This document shows, in pieces, positions 25,598-34,299 of a DNA stretch of 64,000 bases (its first letter is position 1; the number at the start of each line of letters is the position of its first letter). The notes under the pieces are model-generated. The model saw only the letters and a program-made list of their open reading frames with translations. It made no database searches and was not told the origin of the DNA. Origin of the DNA: Rhodothermales bacterium (lineage in GTDB: Bacteria; Bacteroidota; Rhodothermia; Rhodothermales; Bin80); contig OX638318.1 of NCBI GenBank assembly GCA_951812585.1, positions 3,104,810 through 3,168,809 on the forward strand, written 5' to 3'. A program made the position numbers and the translations under genes.

Positions 25598-25670
25598 ACC
25601 GTTTCGAGTGCAGCGCGCGAATCTTTGTCCGCCTAGCCTGTTCGGGATTACCCGGATGCGGTGTGAGCTT
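25536..25670 (-). pseudogene. Relic of an integrase-core transposase
   Basis: A ~45-residue minus-strand stretch reads KLTPHPGNPEQARRTKIRAL then HSKRFMDIPARQIWTTLLDEG. This matches the region just before the DDE core of IS3-like transposases, where the pattern is roughly HPR.LS.EER..VL..LHSERF.D..P.EVYATLLDEG.YLCS. The catalytic core is missing and no start or terminal repeats are visible. It overlaps the 3' end of moaE in antisense. The match rests on remembered family patterns. Confidence 0.55.
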
Positions 25671-25945
25671 GCTGAATTGCTTGCCCGCAAAGTAGATCTG
25701 GTGCACTGCCATGCAGTCGGAGAAAGCCGAAACGACATCCGCCGTAAGGCCATCTTGAAATCCGCGCAGGGGATCTATGCCGCATAATGGTCTCGCGCGC
25801 ATCTGATGTGCTTGGTGCTCGCCGCCCGCAATGCTTAGTCCTGTGCGGTGGGAATCGGCAGACGGCGGCGCGCTGAAGCGTCTCTGCGCCGGCGGCGCAG
25901 TCTGGCAGGTCCTTATGCTACACTCTCCGCCTCGCTGTACCGTTC

Positions 25946-26917
25946 TTATTGCAGGCCCGCCAATGAGGCCTGTACGCGCACTGTGGGATCGGGGTGCGTA
26001 TCAGGCTTGAATACTCTCCCGGTCACGTTCTCGTACAACTCAATGTATCGCGCAGAGACCTCTGCCCGAAATGAATCGGGCAGATCGGGCATAACCTGCC
26101 CCTCCTTGCCTTGAAAGCCGTGTGCCATCAGCCACTCGCGTACGAACTCTTTTGACAACTGCTGCTGGGGCTGCCCTTTGCTGAGCAGGTCTTCGTATGG
26201 CTCCTGATAAAAGTAACGCGACGAGTCCGGGGTGTGAACCTCATCAATCAGCACATAGGTGCCGTCCGGGGCACGTCCAAATTCGTACTTCGTGTCAACC
26301 AGGATCAGCCCCTGCTTGGCGGCCAGCTCCGTTCCGCGTGCAAACAGCGCCAGCGAGATTGTCTCCAACTGGTCAAAAAGCTGTGCACTAATGAGGCCTT
26401 GCGCGATAGCCTCTTCGCGGCTGATGTCCTCATCATGCCCTTGGTGCGCCTTCGTTGTAGGCGTAAGGATCGGCTTTGCAAGCCGATCATTTTGCCGCAG
26501 CCCGTCCGGCAGCACTTTGCCGCACAGTATCCGCTTTCCGGACCGATACGTGCGCCACGCGTGTCCGACCAGGTAGCCGCGCACCACAAACTCCAGGCTG
26601 GTAGGCTCGCACCGCAGTGCCACCGTCACGTTAGGGTCGGGGATAGACTGTATGTGGTTCGGTATTATATCACTCGTCGCTTCAAAGAAGTAGGCCGCTA
26701 TCTGGTTGAGCACCTGCCCCTTGAAGGGGATGGTCTGGCGCAAGACATGGTCAAAGGCAGAGATTCGATCCGTGGTGATCAAGACGAGTTGATCCCCTTG
26801 CTCATACGTATCGCGGACTTTGCCCTGGTACCTCTTTCCCAGATGGTTGTAGTGGGTGCTGCGCAGGGTGCGGCTTAGCTGCTTATGTATCGCCGAATGG
26901 TGTGCGGTGTTGCTCAT
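25946..26917 (-). CDS. purC: SAICAR synthetase (purine biosynthesis)
   Basis: A 323-residue phosphoribosylaminoimidazole-succinocarboxamide synthase, the longer (yeast-like) form common in Bacteroidota. ATG 26917 starts MSNTAHHSAIHKQL; ATG 26959 would add 14 residues. Family marks: GKRYQGKVRDTYEQGDQLVLIT (in part), DRISAFDHVL, LEFVVRGYLVGHAWRTY, LILVDTKYEFG and IDEVHTPDSSRYF. It ligates aspartate to CAIR in an ATP-dependent step. It stands alone, converging on the moaE region, with a GC-rich palindrome (25884-25900) but no T-run downstream. Confidence 0.95.
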   Translation of the reverse strand: MSNTAHHSAIHKQLSRTLRSTHYNHLGKRYQGKVRDTYEQGDQLVLITTDRISAFDHVLRQTIPFKGQVLNQIAAYFFEATSDIIPNHIQSIPDPNVTVALRCEPTSLEFVVRGYLVGHAWRTYRSGKRILCGKVLPDGLRQNDRLAKPILTPTTKAHQGHDEDISREEAIAQGLISAQLFDQLETISLALFARGTELAAKQGLILVDTKYEFGRAPDGTYVLIDEVHTPDSSRYFYQEPYEDLLSKGQPQQQLSKEFVREWLMAHGFQGKEGQVMPDLPDSFRAEVSARYIELYENVTGRVFKPDTHPDPTVRVQASLAGLQ

Positions 26918-27357
26918 GATTACGGATGGAATGAGGATTGGCTTGAACGATGTTGCCATAGCTGTGGACCGGCGCAGTGGTTCAGCGGGTCCTGCGTTCC
27001 ACAATGGTCCAGCGTGGTCTGAGGCCTGGTCGTCGCTGTTTCACCTGTCTTCGCCATGTCCTGTGCTATGCTGGATAGCCGACATAGGCGCTTACCTTGC
27101 GGTCATCGTAACCGGTCAGAGCCATATCTTCGGATACGCGCATATGGGCATCTCGGCGCGGTATGTGGTGCGACACAATGACTTCGCCCCGCCACCAGGC
27201 GTCATCGCGCCGGCCAACGCGCGCCGCATCAGCGGAGCACTACTGACAGCGGAGACATGTCACGCCAACTAGGCGTACCGGCCAGGGCCTAGTGCGCAGT
27301 TTTACTGTTGTTGAACATCGACTGTCTCAGCTGATTGCGGATGACGGGCCTCCTGTG
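26918..27357. other. Intergenic region upstream of purC
   Basis: 440 bases between the purC start and the end of the short T9SS gene. A plus-strand frame runs through most of it, but it lacks any family pattern and overlaps the purC start in antisense, so I treat it as a shadow. The purC promoter should lie at the left end. Confidence 0.4.
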
Positions 27358-27816
27358 CTACCGCGCCACCACCATGCGCCGTGTGGCCGCACCGTGGGGC
27401 GTGGAGAGTCTGAGTAAGTATACTGCGCTGGCCCATGCCTGCGCCTGCACGCGAATCTTGTGCAGGCCCGGTGCTCGTTCACCCTCAGTCAACACGGCAA
27501 CGCGGCGACCCAGAAGGTAGTAGACCTCTATCTTGACCGGGGCGGCTTGGGTCAGGCTGTACTGCACGGTCGTTGCCTGGTTGAATGGATTTGGGTAATT
27601 CTGATCCAGTGTGAAGGCCGGTGGGAGCGGTGCAGGGGCGGTGGCTACAGGCACACCGATGGTGTAATCCAGTGATACGTCCGCGCCTACGGTGCCGGCG
27701 GCCAGTACCAGTCCGGCCACCTGTTTTGCGGCAATCGTGTCGGGGAGGGCCGTCGCGGGGCGCGTAGCCAGGAGGTCCAGCGCAGTGGCTAGTAGTAGAG
27801 CGTAGGATATTCCCAT
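27358..27816 (-). CDS. Short secreted protein with T9SS sorting domain
   Basis: A 152-residue protein. ATG 27816 gives the signal peptide MGISYALLLATALDLLA; the longer frame to 27909 is unlikely. After the signal there are only ~45 residues (DTIAAKQVAGLVLAAGTVGA, VSLDYTIGVPV) before the T9SS type A sorting domain, which opens with DQNYPNPFNQATTVQYSLTQ and ends RLSTPHGAATRRMVVAR. The cargo part is therefore almost absent. A decayed relative with the same layout lies at 13879-14274. It may be a minimal exported peptide or a truncated end of a larger ancestral gene. The function is unknown. Confidence 0.7.
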   Translation of the reverse strand: MGISYALLLATALDLLATRPATALPDTIAAKQVAGLVLAAGTVGADVSLDYTIGVPVATAPAPLPPAFTLDQNYPNPFNQATTVQYSLTQAAPVKIEVYYLLGRRVAVLTEGERAPGLHKIRVQAQAWASAVYLLRLSTPHGAATRRMVVAR

Positions 27817-28125
27817 CGGATCGCAGGTTATCAGCGACTGTTTTAGACTAGCCGCGCCCAGGGCGCACTTCGTCGCCATTTTGGCGCCGTTTTGACACCT
27901 ATTCGTCATATCGGTTCCGATTCACAAAACGTGCGTTAATTGCTGTTATACCACACGTTTCCGTTCATCAGAGTGGTTCGTGCACCGCTTCAGGTATTCA
28001 AATGTGTGCGGCTGCCAGTCGGGAGGGTCCGATGTGCTGCCGGTCGTCACGGCCTTGATTTCGCCTCGGCGTCGTCCTTGCGGTGCCAAGCGGAGCGCAG
28101 TCGGATCAATTCGCGGCAGAGAACG

Positions 28126-28480
28126 ATGCAGATGCGGCGCAACCGTTCGGTAAAGGACATCTTGACAGGGCGACGAAGACTCGGCGAGGATTCGGAATGT
28201 TGTTTCTGTTTCCGAGAACTCAACCCTGGATAGCATGGGTAAGCCCATTGGGGGACGAGAGGTATCCGCTGCGCACGGCATTTTGTATTCGCAACTGGCC
28301 TATTGGCGGCCTTGTCAGGAGACTGCGTCAAATGGCGAGGGGGCCTTCTTAGAGGTGGAGGCGCCTGTGGCAGTCGAGCGGGCGCTGGTGGAGGTGCGTT
28401 ACCCTGACGGGATGCAGGTGCGCTTTTTCGCGCCGGTATCTGCATCGCACAGGGCGCAGCAAGTCTGTTATCAGGGGTGA
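28126..28480 (+). pseudogene. Frameshifted IS66 TnpA-like (transposon accessory) relic
   Basis: The first frame starts MQMRRNRSVKDI, as the N-terminus of IS66-type helix-turn-helix accessory proteins does. About 80 bases later a second frame carries the helix-turn-helix end AAHGILYSQLAYWR, followed by EGAFLEVEAP and VEVRYPDGMQVRFFAPVS, the beta-hairpin tail of the same family. At least one frameshift separates them, and no IS66 TnpB or TnpC partner follows. I see no terminal inverted repeats. Confidence 0.5.
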
Positions 28481-28642
28481 AACCGTCTTGTCGCGCTCCG
28501 GTCAGATCTGCGTAGCCTTGGGTGAATGTGCTGTGGGATCTGCGTGGACGCCTGTGCACACGCAGCCCAGCGATGCGCCGGATTTCTGCTGTACGGGGTG
28601 TTGCACTATCTTCCCGATTACAACGGATTGTGCAGAGATCCT

Positions 28643-29743
28643 ATGGCGAGAGTTGTTCTGAAAGGCGTCAGCAAGGTCTTTGACAACGGATATGAAGCTG
28701 TGGCCAATGCTTCGTTCACGGTGGAGGATGGCGAGCTCGCCGTCTTGGTGGGGCCCTCCGGTTGTGGCAAAAGCACCATGCTGCGAATGCTTGCGGGACT
28801 GGAGAGGGTCACCGCAGGCGAGATCAGCATTGGGGAGCGCCTAGTGAACGAGGTGACCCCAAAGAATCGGGACATTGCGATGGTGTTTCAGAACTATGCG
28901 CTGTACCCGCACATGACGGTGTTTGACAACATGGCGTTCGGGCTGAAGCTGCGCAAGTACCCGAAGAAAGAAATCGAGTCCAGGGTGGAGCAGGCCGCCG
29001 AAGTACTCGGCATCAAAGGGATTCTAAGCCGCAAGCCGAAGCAGCTTTCTGGTGGACAGCAGCAACGGGTAGCAGTGGGACGCGCCATCGTGCGCAAGCC
29101 GCAGGTGTTTCTTTTCGACGAGCCGCTGTCCAACCTTGATGCCAAGCTCCGTATGCAAATGCGTACTGAGATCACCAAGTTGCACCGGAGGCTGCAAGCC
29201 ACCATGATCTATGTCACGCACGACCAGGTTGAAGCGATGACGATGGGCGACAAGATCGTAGTGATGAACGATGGCCAGGTGCAACAGATCGACACGCCGC
29301 TCAATCTCTACAACAGTCCAGCTAACGTCTTTGTCGCGGGCTTTATTGGAAGCCCATCCATGAATCTCATCGCGGGGACATGCTCCGGCCAAGACGATGC
29401 GCGATTTGAGTCGTCGGCGCTTTCCGTTGCGCTGCCGCGGAATAAACTCCCTGATCACGCAATGGAGCTCGATATATTTCTGGGCTTTCGACCAGAGCAT
29501 CTGTACATCCGCGAAAGTGCCGATGCTCCGCCGCACGCTATCACACTTGCGACGCTTAAAATAACCCTTGTTGAGCCTTTGGGCCATGAAACCGTGATCT
29601 ACGGAAACGTGGAAGGCACGACGATCATAGCCCGCAGCAAGATCCCTGTACCGCCGGCACCAGGCGACATTCTTCACCTGCTGGTCGATCCCAGCAGGCT
29701 ACACTACTTTGACGCGAACAGCGGAGCAGCCATAGGGCGTTGA
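28643..29743 (+). CDS. Sugar ABC transporter ATPase (MalK/UgpC/MsmK type)
   Basis: A 366-residue ABC ATPase. ATG 28643 (MARVVLKGVSKVFDNG) matches the family start; the frame open to 28526 is cysteine-rich filler. Residues ~36-43 are Walker A (GPSGCGKST), then the Q-loop (MVFQNYALYPHMTV), LSGGQQQRVAVGRAIV, Walker B (VFLFDEPLSNLDAK) and the switch His (YVTHDQVEAMTM). A C-terminal OB/TOBE domain of ~125 residues places it with MalK-type ATPases for oligosaccharides or glycerol phosphate. No permease or binding-protein gene is adjacent. It may energise several sugar importers encoded elsewhere, as MsmK does. Confidence 0.92.
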   Translation: MARVVLKGVSKVFDNGYEAVANASFTVEDGELAVLVGPSGCGKSTMLRMLAGLERVTAGEISIGERLVNEVTPKNRDIAMVFQNYALYPHMTVFDNMAFGLKLRKYPKKEIESRVEQAAEVLGIKGILSRKPKQLSGGQQQRVAVGRAIVRKPQVFLFDEPLSNLDAKLRMQMRTEITKLHRRLQATMIYVTHDQVEAMTMGDKIVVMNDGQVQQIDTPLNLYNSPANVFVAGFIGSPSMNLIAGTCSGQDDARFESSALSVALPRNKLPDHAMELDIFLGFRPEHLYIRESADAPPHAITLATLKITLVEPLGHETVIYGNVEGTTIIARSKIPVPPAPGDILHLLVDPSRLHYFDANSGAAIGR

Positions 29744-29789
29744 GACCTCGGCATGCCGCCTAGTACCCGAGCCGACCTTAATGCCGTGC

Positions 29790-30698
29790 TCAAACCTTCA
29801 GATACCGGGCAGACGAATCGCTCGGCTTCGCGTGCGCGTACTTACTCGTGGTGGACAGAGACTTGTGCCCCAGCGTTTCTTTAACCAGGTGCACAGGGGC
29901 GCCGCCATCGAGCGCATGCGACGCATGTGCATGGCGAAGCCAGTGCGGTGAAACCGCTTGATCCAAACCTGCCCGGCGTGCCGCCTTCCGCACGATCCGC
30001 CACAGCTGCTGGCGCGAAAGCGGACCGCCTTTACGGGAACGAAACACGGCATCATTACGCGCTCCGTAGCCCTTTTCTGTTTCTTCCTCATGCAACGCTA
30101 GAAGTGCAAGCCATGTTGGAGATGACAGCAAGACCGCGCGCGTCTTCTGGCCCTTGCCCAACAGCGTGACCTGTCCCACGGGTTGTCCATTCTCCGTACC
30201 GCGCTCCATGAGTGCGCCCCAGTACAGACGTGCAAGCTCGGATACACGTGCACCAGAGGCATAGAACAGGCGCAGCAACACCGCATTGCGCGAATTCTTT
30301 TCCAACTCCAGAATTCGTTGCACCGCAAGTTCGGGCAGAATACGTTCGTTGAGCCGGTCGGGCACCGACGGAAGCGTCACTGCTGCGCCCACATTGAAGG
30401 CCAGGTACCCGATCCGGTGGCCAAAACTGAACAAGCTCTTAACGGCTGCAAGTTTGCGTGCCTGGGAATTGGGCGCAAGGCCCCGTGCGCGAAGATGATC
30501 TGCCCACTGCCACAAGTGTTGCAGCCGAACATGGCTTAAGGGCAGATCTACGTGATCAATGAACTGGTCTACGTCCTGCCGGTACGCTGTCTGCGAGTGC
30601 AGACTCTTGCCGTGCAGCCAGAGCGAGATGAGGTGCAGATCATCGTCGGCCTGCGAAGCCCGGGGAGTGGCCGCCGTATGAATCGAAAGACTTTGCAT
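29790..30698 (-). CDS. Tyrosine recombinase, XerC/XerD type
   Basis: A 302-residue site-specific recombinase of standard Xer length. Residues ~20-105 are the SAM-like core-binding domain. The catalytic domain holds Arg151 (ASGARVSELA), a Lys near 182-185 (GKGQKTR), His252 and Arg255 (HWLRHAHASHAL), His278 (LGHKSLSTTSKY) and the nucleophile Tyr287. All catalytic residues are present. It may be one of the chromosome dimer resolution recombinases. The first catalytic His is in HWLRH rather than the more usual HxLRH form with a preceding Pro/Thr, and it lies among transposon debris, so an element-borne recombinase is possible. Confidence 0.85.
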   Translation of the reverse strand: MQSLSIHTAATPRASQADDDLHLISLWLHGKSLHSQTAYRQDVDQFIDHVDLPLSHVRLQHLWQWADHLRARGLAPNSQARKLAAVKSLFSFGHRIGYLAFNVGAAVTLPSVPDRLNERILPELAVQRILELEKNSRNAVLLRLFYASGARVSELARLYWGALMERGTENGQPVGQVTLLGKGQKTRAVLLSSPTWLALLALHEEETEKGYGARNDAVFRSRKGGPLSRQQLWRIVRKAARRAGLDQAVSPHWLRHAHASHALDGGAPVHLVKETLGHKSLSTTSKYAHAKPSDSSARYLKV

Positions 30699-31423
30699 GG
30701 TTGCGACTGATTTCCTTCAGCGCACGCGCATTCGTAGTACACATGGATTAGTGTTCCTATGCACGAAGCTTCATCATCCGGCGCGCCAACCGCGGAAGGG
30801 CGGCCATAGTATAATGCGTCGCTTGTTCCCAGGTTGCTGTGCGCGGCAAGCGTCAACCTCCGGCGGGACGCTTCGTAGATCCTTGAACAGGCGCACAGCC
30901 ACGGCCTGGGCGATGGGGGAGGGGCAGGGTAGGGGACAGGGCAGGGAGCCTCTGCCGATACTCGATGGGCACAACAACCACACGGCAGTGGCCCAAGTTG
31001 GAATCGTACCTCTCAAGACGTGGCAAAAGTCAGCCATGAGATGGCCACTGGAAGCCGCCATTGGCCAGTAGAGGCAGCCGCTGAGAATAGCCCAAAAACG
31101 CAAATCATCAACAAGGTCACGGTCACCAGCCGCTTCGCGGCGCACCTGCGCAGGCGTGCCGGTGGAAGGCGCTTGCGCAGGTACGTGTAGCTGCGTGCGC
31201 CTTGGACAAACTGAAAAGTGCAGCAAGGTGCCCGGCGAGACGTCCAAAGGTGAACGCTACGGCCAGAGTGGACGACTGAAGCGCAGCCATAAGGCTGCAT
31301 GCGCTTTGCCTTCGGCAGCCGCGGCGACCGGTCAAGGTACACCGCTGCCAGACGCTGACAAGCCGCCGTGATTCCAGGCGCATCGAGGCGCATCCGCATC
31401 GAGCGGGTCGTTACGTTTGCGGC

Positions 31424-31438
31424 CACACACACACACAC
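31424..31438. repeat. (CA) dinucleotide run
   Basis: Fifteen bases of uninterrupted alternating C and A, flanked by GGC and GTGG. Such short tandem runs are prone to slippage. It lies in apparently non-coding DNA. Confidence 0.8.
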
Positions 31439-31641
31439 GTGGCTTATGCCTGGGAAATGCGGGTGATCCTACTGCCGCAAAGGCGCAGGCTGGATGTGCG
31501 GACACAGTATGTGCAAAGCATGACAAGGCGCAAATTCGGGTGTAAACAGCGCAAGCGCCAATGCAACATAATTACTCTTATGTTTCATTAGCACTCATTA
31601 ATACACGTAGACACGGCCTGTATCTGCACACTGATCTGCCA

Positions 31642-31682
31642 AGAGATATGTTGAGAGAGTTGAGAGATATGTTGATATGTTG
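31642..31682. repeat. Short direct repeats of GATATGTTG
   Basis: AGAGATATGTTGA occurs at 31642-31654 and 31663-31675, and GATATGTTG a third time at 31674-31682. The tract is more AT-rich than its surroundings. It could be a protein-binding cluster or a slippage product; nothing nearby decides. Confidence 0.55.
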
Positions 31683-32002
31683 TCGCCTGGCCGCTGCTCG
31701 GCACACTGGGGCACGCAGCACTTCGCGCGGATCAACGGCAGTGACTATGCAATATGCAAAGCGTGGCACGGCCCCTACGGGCATCGCCGCTTTCGTGCAT
31801 GCGTCAGCACGACCTCCAGGTTCTCTGATGCGATGCATCGAGGCACGCCCGGCGTTATGGCCTGTACCGCCCTGCTGAAGCAACCGTTAAACGTTTGCTG
31901 ACAGGCGGCGTAGAAACAGCACCAGGCAATCCGCCGCCTGGCGGCATCCAGAAATCGGTATGCTTGTCATTATCTGTAGCCCAATACACCCCGTGCCTAG
32001 CA

Positions 32003-32332
32003 ATGAAGCCTATCCCAGAGATCACGGTCCAAGAGCTCAAAGCGCTTGTGGATACTGACCAACCTCCTTTCATCCTGGATGTGCGGGAAGAGAAGGAATA
32101 CGAAGTCGCCAACATCGGCGGCTACTTGGTGCCTCTGCGAGAAATTCCAACACGCATGGACGAGCTTTTGCCATACAAGGATAAGTTCACCGTAGTGCTT
32201 TGCAGAAGCGGGGGGCGCAGCGCACAAGCCCTTCGATTCCTGCAGTTTGCAGGCTTTACGAACATCAATAACCTGAGGGGCGGCATGCTGGCGTGGAGCA
32301 AGGAGATTGACCCGACCGTGCCCACCTACTGA
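32003..32332 (+). CDS. Rhodanese-domain sulphurtransferase
   Basis: A 109-residue single-domain rhodanese. ATG 32003 (MKPIPEITVQELKALVD) is chosen, since the frame to 31895 has no family match. It shows LDVREEKEYEVANIGG, the loop RTRMDELLPYKD-like region and the active-site loop VVLCRSGGRS with Cys67, which would carry a persulphide. The C-terminus NLRGGMLAWSKEIDP is standard. It may supply sulphur for cofactors or tRNA; miaA follows 17 bases later in the same direction. Confidence 0.9.
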   Translation: MKPIPEITVQELKALVDTDQPPFILDVREEKEYEVANIGGYLVPLREIPTRMDELLPYKDKFTVVLCRSGGRSAQALRFLQFAGFTNINNLRGGMLAWSKEIDPTVPTY

Positions 32333-32349
32333 GCAAATACCTCGCAGCG

Positions 32350-33285
32350 ATGCCGTGCCTGAAGCCGGGGTCAAAGGAATCGCCGATTTTGGCGCTGATC
32401 GGTCCTACGGCTGTCGGCAAGACGGCCCTGAGTCTGGCACTAGCGGAGCGAATAGGCGCAGAAATCATCTCCGCCGACAGTCGGCAGGTCTACAAAGAGC
32501 TCTCGATTGGAACGGACAAGCCCTCCCCGGCTGCACTGGCGCGGGTTCCCCACCACTTCATTGGTGAGATTGGTCTCCAAGAGCCCTTCTCCGCCGGCGC
32601 ATTTGCCGCACAGGCGAACATTCGCATCCGCAGTATCATGCGCAGGGGCTGCGTGCCTCTCGTCGTCGGCGGGTCCACATTGTACCTGCAGGCGCTTATG
32701 CACGGGTTGTCCAACATTCCGCCCGCGAAAACGTCTGCGCGCCAAGCACTTAAAGTACGACTTGAACAAGAAGGTAACCGCGTGCTCTATGCAGAATTGC
32801 AGAGGATCGACCCCGCCAGTGCCAACAAGCTGGACCCCTCCAAGACACAGCGCTTGGTTCGCGCGCTAGAAGTTTACCACCAGACCGGCAGAACGCTGTC
32901 GTCATACCATCAGCAGCATTCTCCGCCTCCGTTTCAGTACGAGATCAAGGTGCTGACCATGGAGCGCACACGTCTGTACGAACGGATAAACCGGCGAGTC
33001 GATCACATGCTGAAGGCCGGACTCCTTGACGAGGTCCGCGGCCTGAAGGCGCAAGGGTACGACAGCAGATTGCCCGCGCTGCGAACCATAGGCTACCAGG
33101 AAGCTTTTGCGCACTTGCGCGGGGAGATCAGCGAGTCCGAAATGACACGCCTCATCAGGCGCAATACGCGTCGGTATGCCAAGCGGCAACTAACGTGGTT
33201 TCGGCGCTACGATCCGCAGCACTGGGTAGACGCAGATGCGCAGGATCTGCCCCTCCTGTCGCGTAAGCATGGTGCTGGGGCCTGA
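32350..33285 (+). CDS. miaA: tRNA dimethylallyltransferase
   Basis: A 311-residue MiaA, which adds the isopentenyl group to A37 of tRNAs that read UNN codons. The P-loop GPTAVGKT is at residues ~19-26, followed by ISADSRQVYKELSIGTDKP (in part), VVGGSTLYLQALMHG, SKTQRLVRALEVYHQTGR and the C-terminal TIGYQEAFAHLRGE and RRYAKRQLTWFRR. Length is normal. It probably forms a small unit with the rhodanese gene, 17 bases upstream. Confidence 0.95.
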   Translation: MPCLKPGSKESPILALIGPTAVGKTALSLALAERIGAEIISADSRQVYKELSIGTDKPSPAALARVPHHFIGEIGLQEPFSAGAFAAQANIRIRSIMRRGCVPLVVGGSTLYLQALMHGLSNIPPAKTSARQALKVRLEQEGNRVLYAELQRIDPASANKLDPSKTQRLVRALEVYHQTGRTLSSYHQQHSPPPFQYEIKVLTMERTRLYERINRRVDHMLKAGLLDEVRGLKAQGYDSRLPALRTIGYQEAFAHLRGEISESEMTRLIRRNTRRYAKRQLTWFRRYDPQHWVDADAQDLPLLSRKHGAGA

Positions 33286-33311
33286 CAACGGACCCTATGC
33301 GCTTAACGCGC

Positions 33312-34034
33312 TCAGAGCCTTCCAAAGAGGTCGCGCAGCCGAAACTCCCAGACCTTGAATGCCGCCTCGCGAATGATCGCCTTGCTCATCTTGGACTGCC
33401 CTTCCGTGCGCTCAGTAAACACGATGGGAATCTCCTTCAGCACAAAACCCTTGCGCCAGGTTCTGAACTTCACCTCAATCAGGAACGAGTACCCATTGGA
33501 TTGGATGCGACTGAAGTCCAGACTTTCCAGCACCCGGCGGTGGTAGCACAAGAATCCTGCAGTAACATCGCGCACAGGCAGCCGCGTAATGACGCGCGTA
33601 TAGATACCCGCAAAGTAGGACAGCATGAGACGGGATAGCGGCCAGTTGATGATGCGTACGCCGCCCACATAGCGCGATCCAATCGCCATGTCGGCATCCC
33701 CGTCGCTAACCGTACCAATGAGTCGCGGCAAGTCGTCCGGATTATGGGAAAGATCCGCGTCCATGCCGCAGATGAACTCGTAGCCCTGCTCCAGCGCGCG
33801 CGTATACCCTTCCAGGTATGCCGTGCCGAGCCCTAATTTGCCCGCGCGCTCGACCAGCTGAATGCGTCGCGGATATGATTCTGCAACCGCTCGAACGATG
33901 TCAGGCGTTCCGTCTGGAGAATCATCATCCACAACCAGCACGTCCAGCATACCTGGCTGCTCCATGATGCGCCGGAGCGCAGTCCCTACGTTTTCCCGTT
34001 CATTGTAGGTTGGTATGATGACGATGGTTGCCAA
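33312..34034 (-). CDS. Polyprenol-phosphate mannosyltransferase-like GT2 (Dpm1 type)
   Basis: A 240-residue family 2 glycosyltransferase without membrane helices. It starts with TTG at 34034 because the conserved IIPTYNERENV begins seven residues later and no ATG fits. Marks: VVDDDSPDGT, the metal-binding DADLSHNPDD, GSRYVGG and the C-terminal VFTERTEGQSKMS. Dpm1-type enzymes move mannose or glucose from the nucleotide sugar to a polyprenyl phosphate, which then serves GT-C transferases such as the one at 36394. It is divergent from the GDP-fucose genes. Confidence 0.9.
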   Translation of the reverse strand: MATIVIIPTYNERENVGTALRRIMEQPGMLDVLVVDDDSPDGTPDIVRAVAESYPRRIQLVERAGKLGLGTAYLEGYTRALEQGYEFICGMDADLSHNPDDLPRLIGTVSDGDADMAIGSRYVGGVRIINWPLSRLMLSYFAGIYTRVITRLPVRDVTAGFLCYHRRVLESLDFSRIQSNGYSFLIEVKFRTWRKGFVLKEIPIVFTERTEGQSKMSKAIIREAAFKVWEFRLRDLFGRL

Positions 34035-34299
34035 GTTGGCTCTGGAATAGCGTTTACTCCCACTCTGCCTTGTACGAGGTCGGCCAAGTTATGCTCAACG
34101 CCCAGTGCGGCGTGCACGAGCGGGCAGCATACCATTTGCACCAAAGCACATAGGCGTGATTGTCCAGCGGGTAAACTACACCGCGCGGCATTAGTCTGCG
34201 CATCCTTCGCAATGCGGGCGACAGGGACAACCGGCTCCTTTCAGCGTACAAAATCTTATCGGCGTACACGTACATCAAGGCCCGAAATAATCTAGGCTA

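Larger units (their letters stand above)
30699..32002. other. 1.3 kb stretch with no recognisable gene
   Basis: Several frames are open (for example minus strand 31013-31438 with a hydrophobic C-terminal part, TLLMICVFGLFSAAAS), but none has a family pattern or a consistent start, and their composition is Arg/Cys/Pro-rich as in shadows. The stretch contains a (CA) dinucleotide run and a cluster of GATATGTTG repeats. It looks like degraded DNA or a non-coding accessory tract next to the recombinase. Confidence 0.5.

Noticed and set aside
25110-25787. 225-codon plus-strand frame overlapping moaE
   Set aside because: Alternative frame of moaE; moaE has all family motifs, this one has none.
25884-25900. 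GC-rich palindrome CTGCGCCGG-CGGCGCAG as a purC terminator
   Set aside because: No T-run follows on either strand and the loop is only one base unless the stem is shortened; not called.
28047-28559. 170-codon minus-strand frame
   Set aside because: Proline/arginine-rich antisense of the IS66-like relic; no recognisable features.
31013-31438. Minus-strand frame with a hydrophobic C-terminal segment as a membrane protein
   Set aside because: A single hydrophobic stretch in a frame otherwise rich in Arg and Cys, with no plausible start; likely chance.
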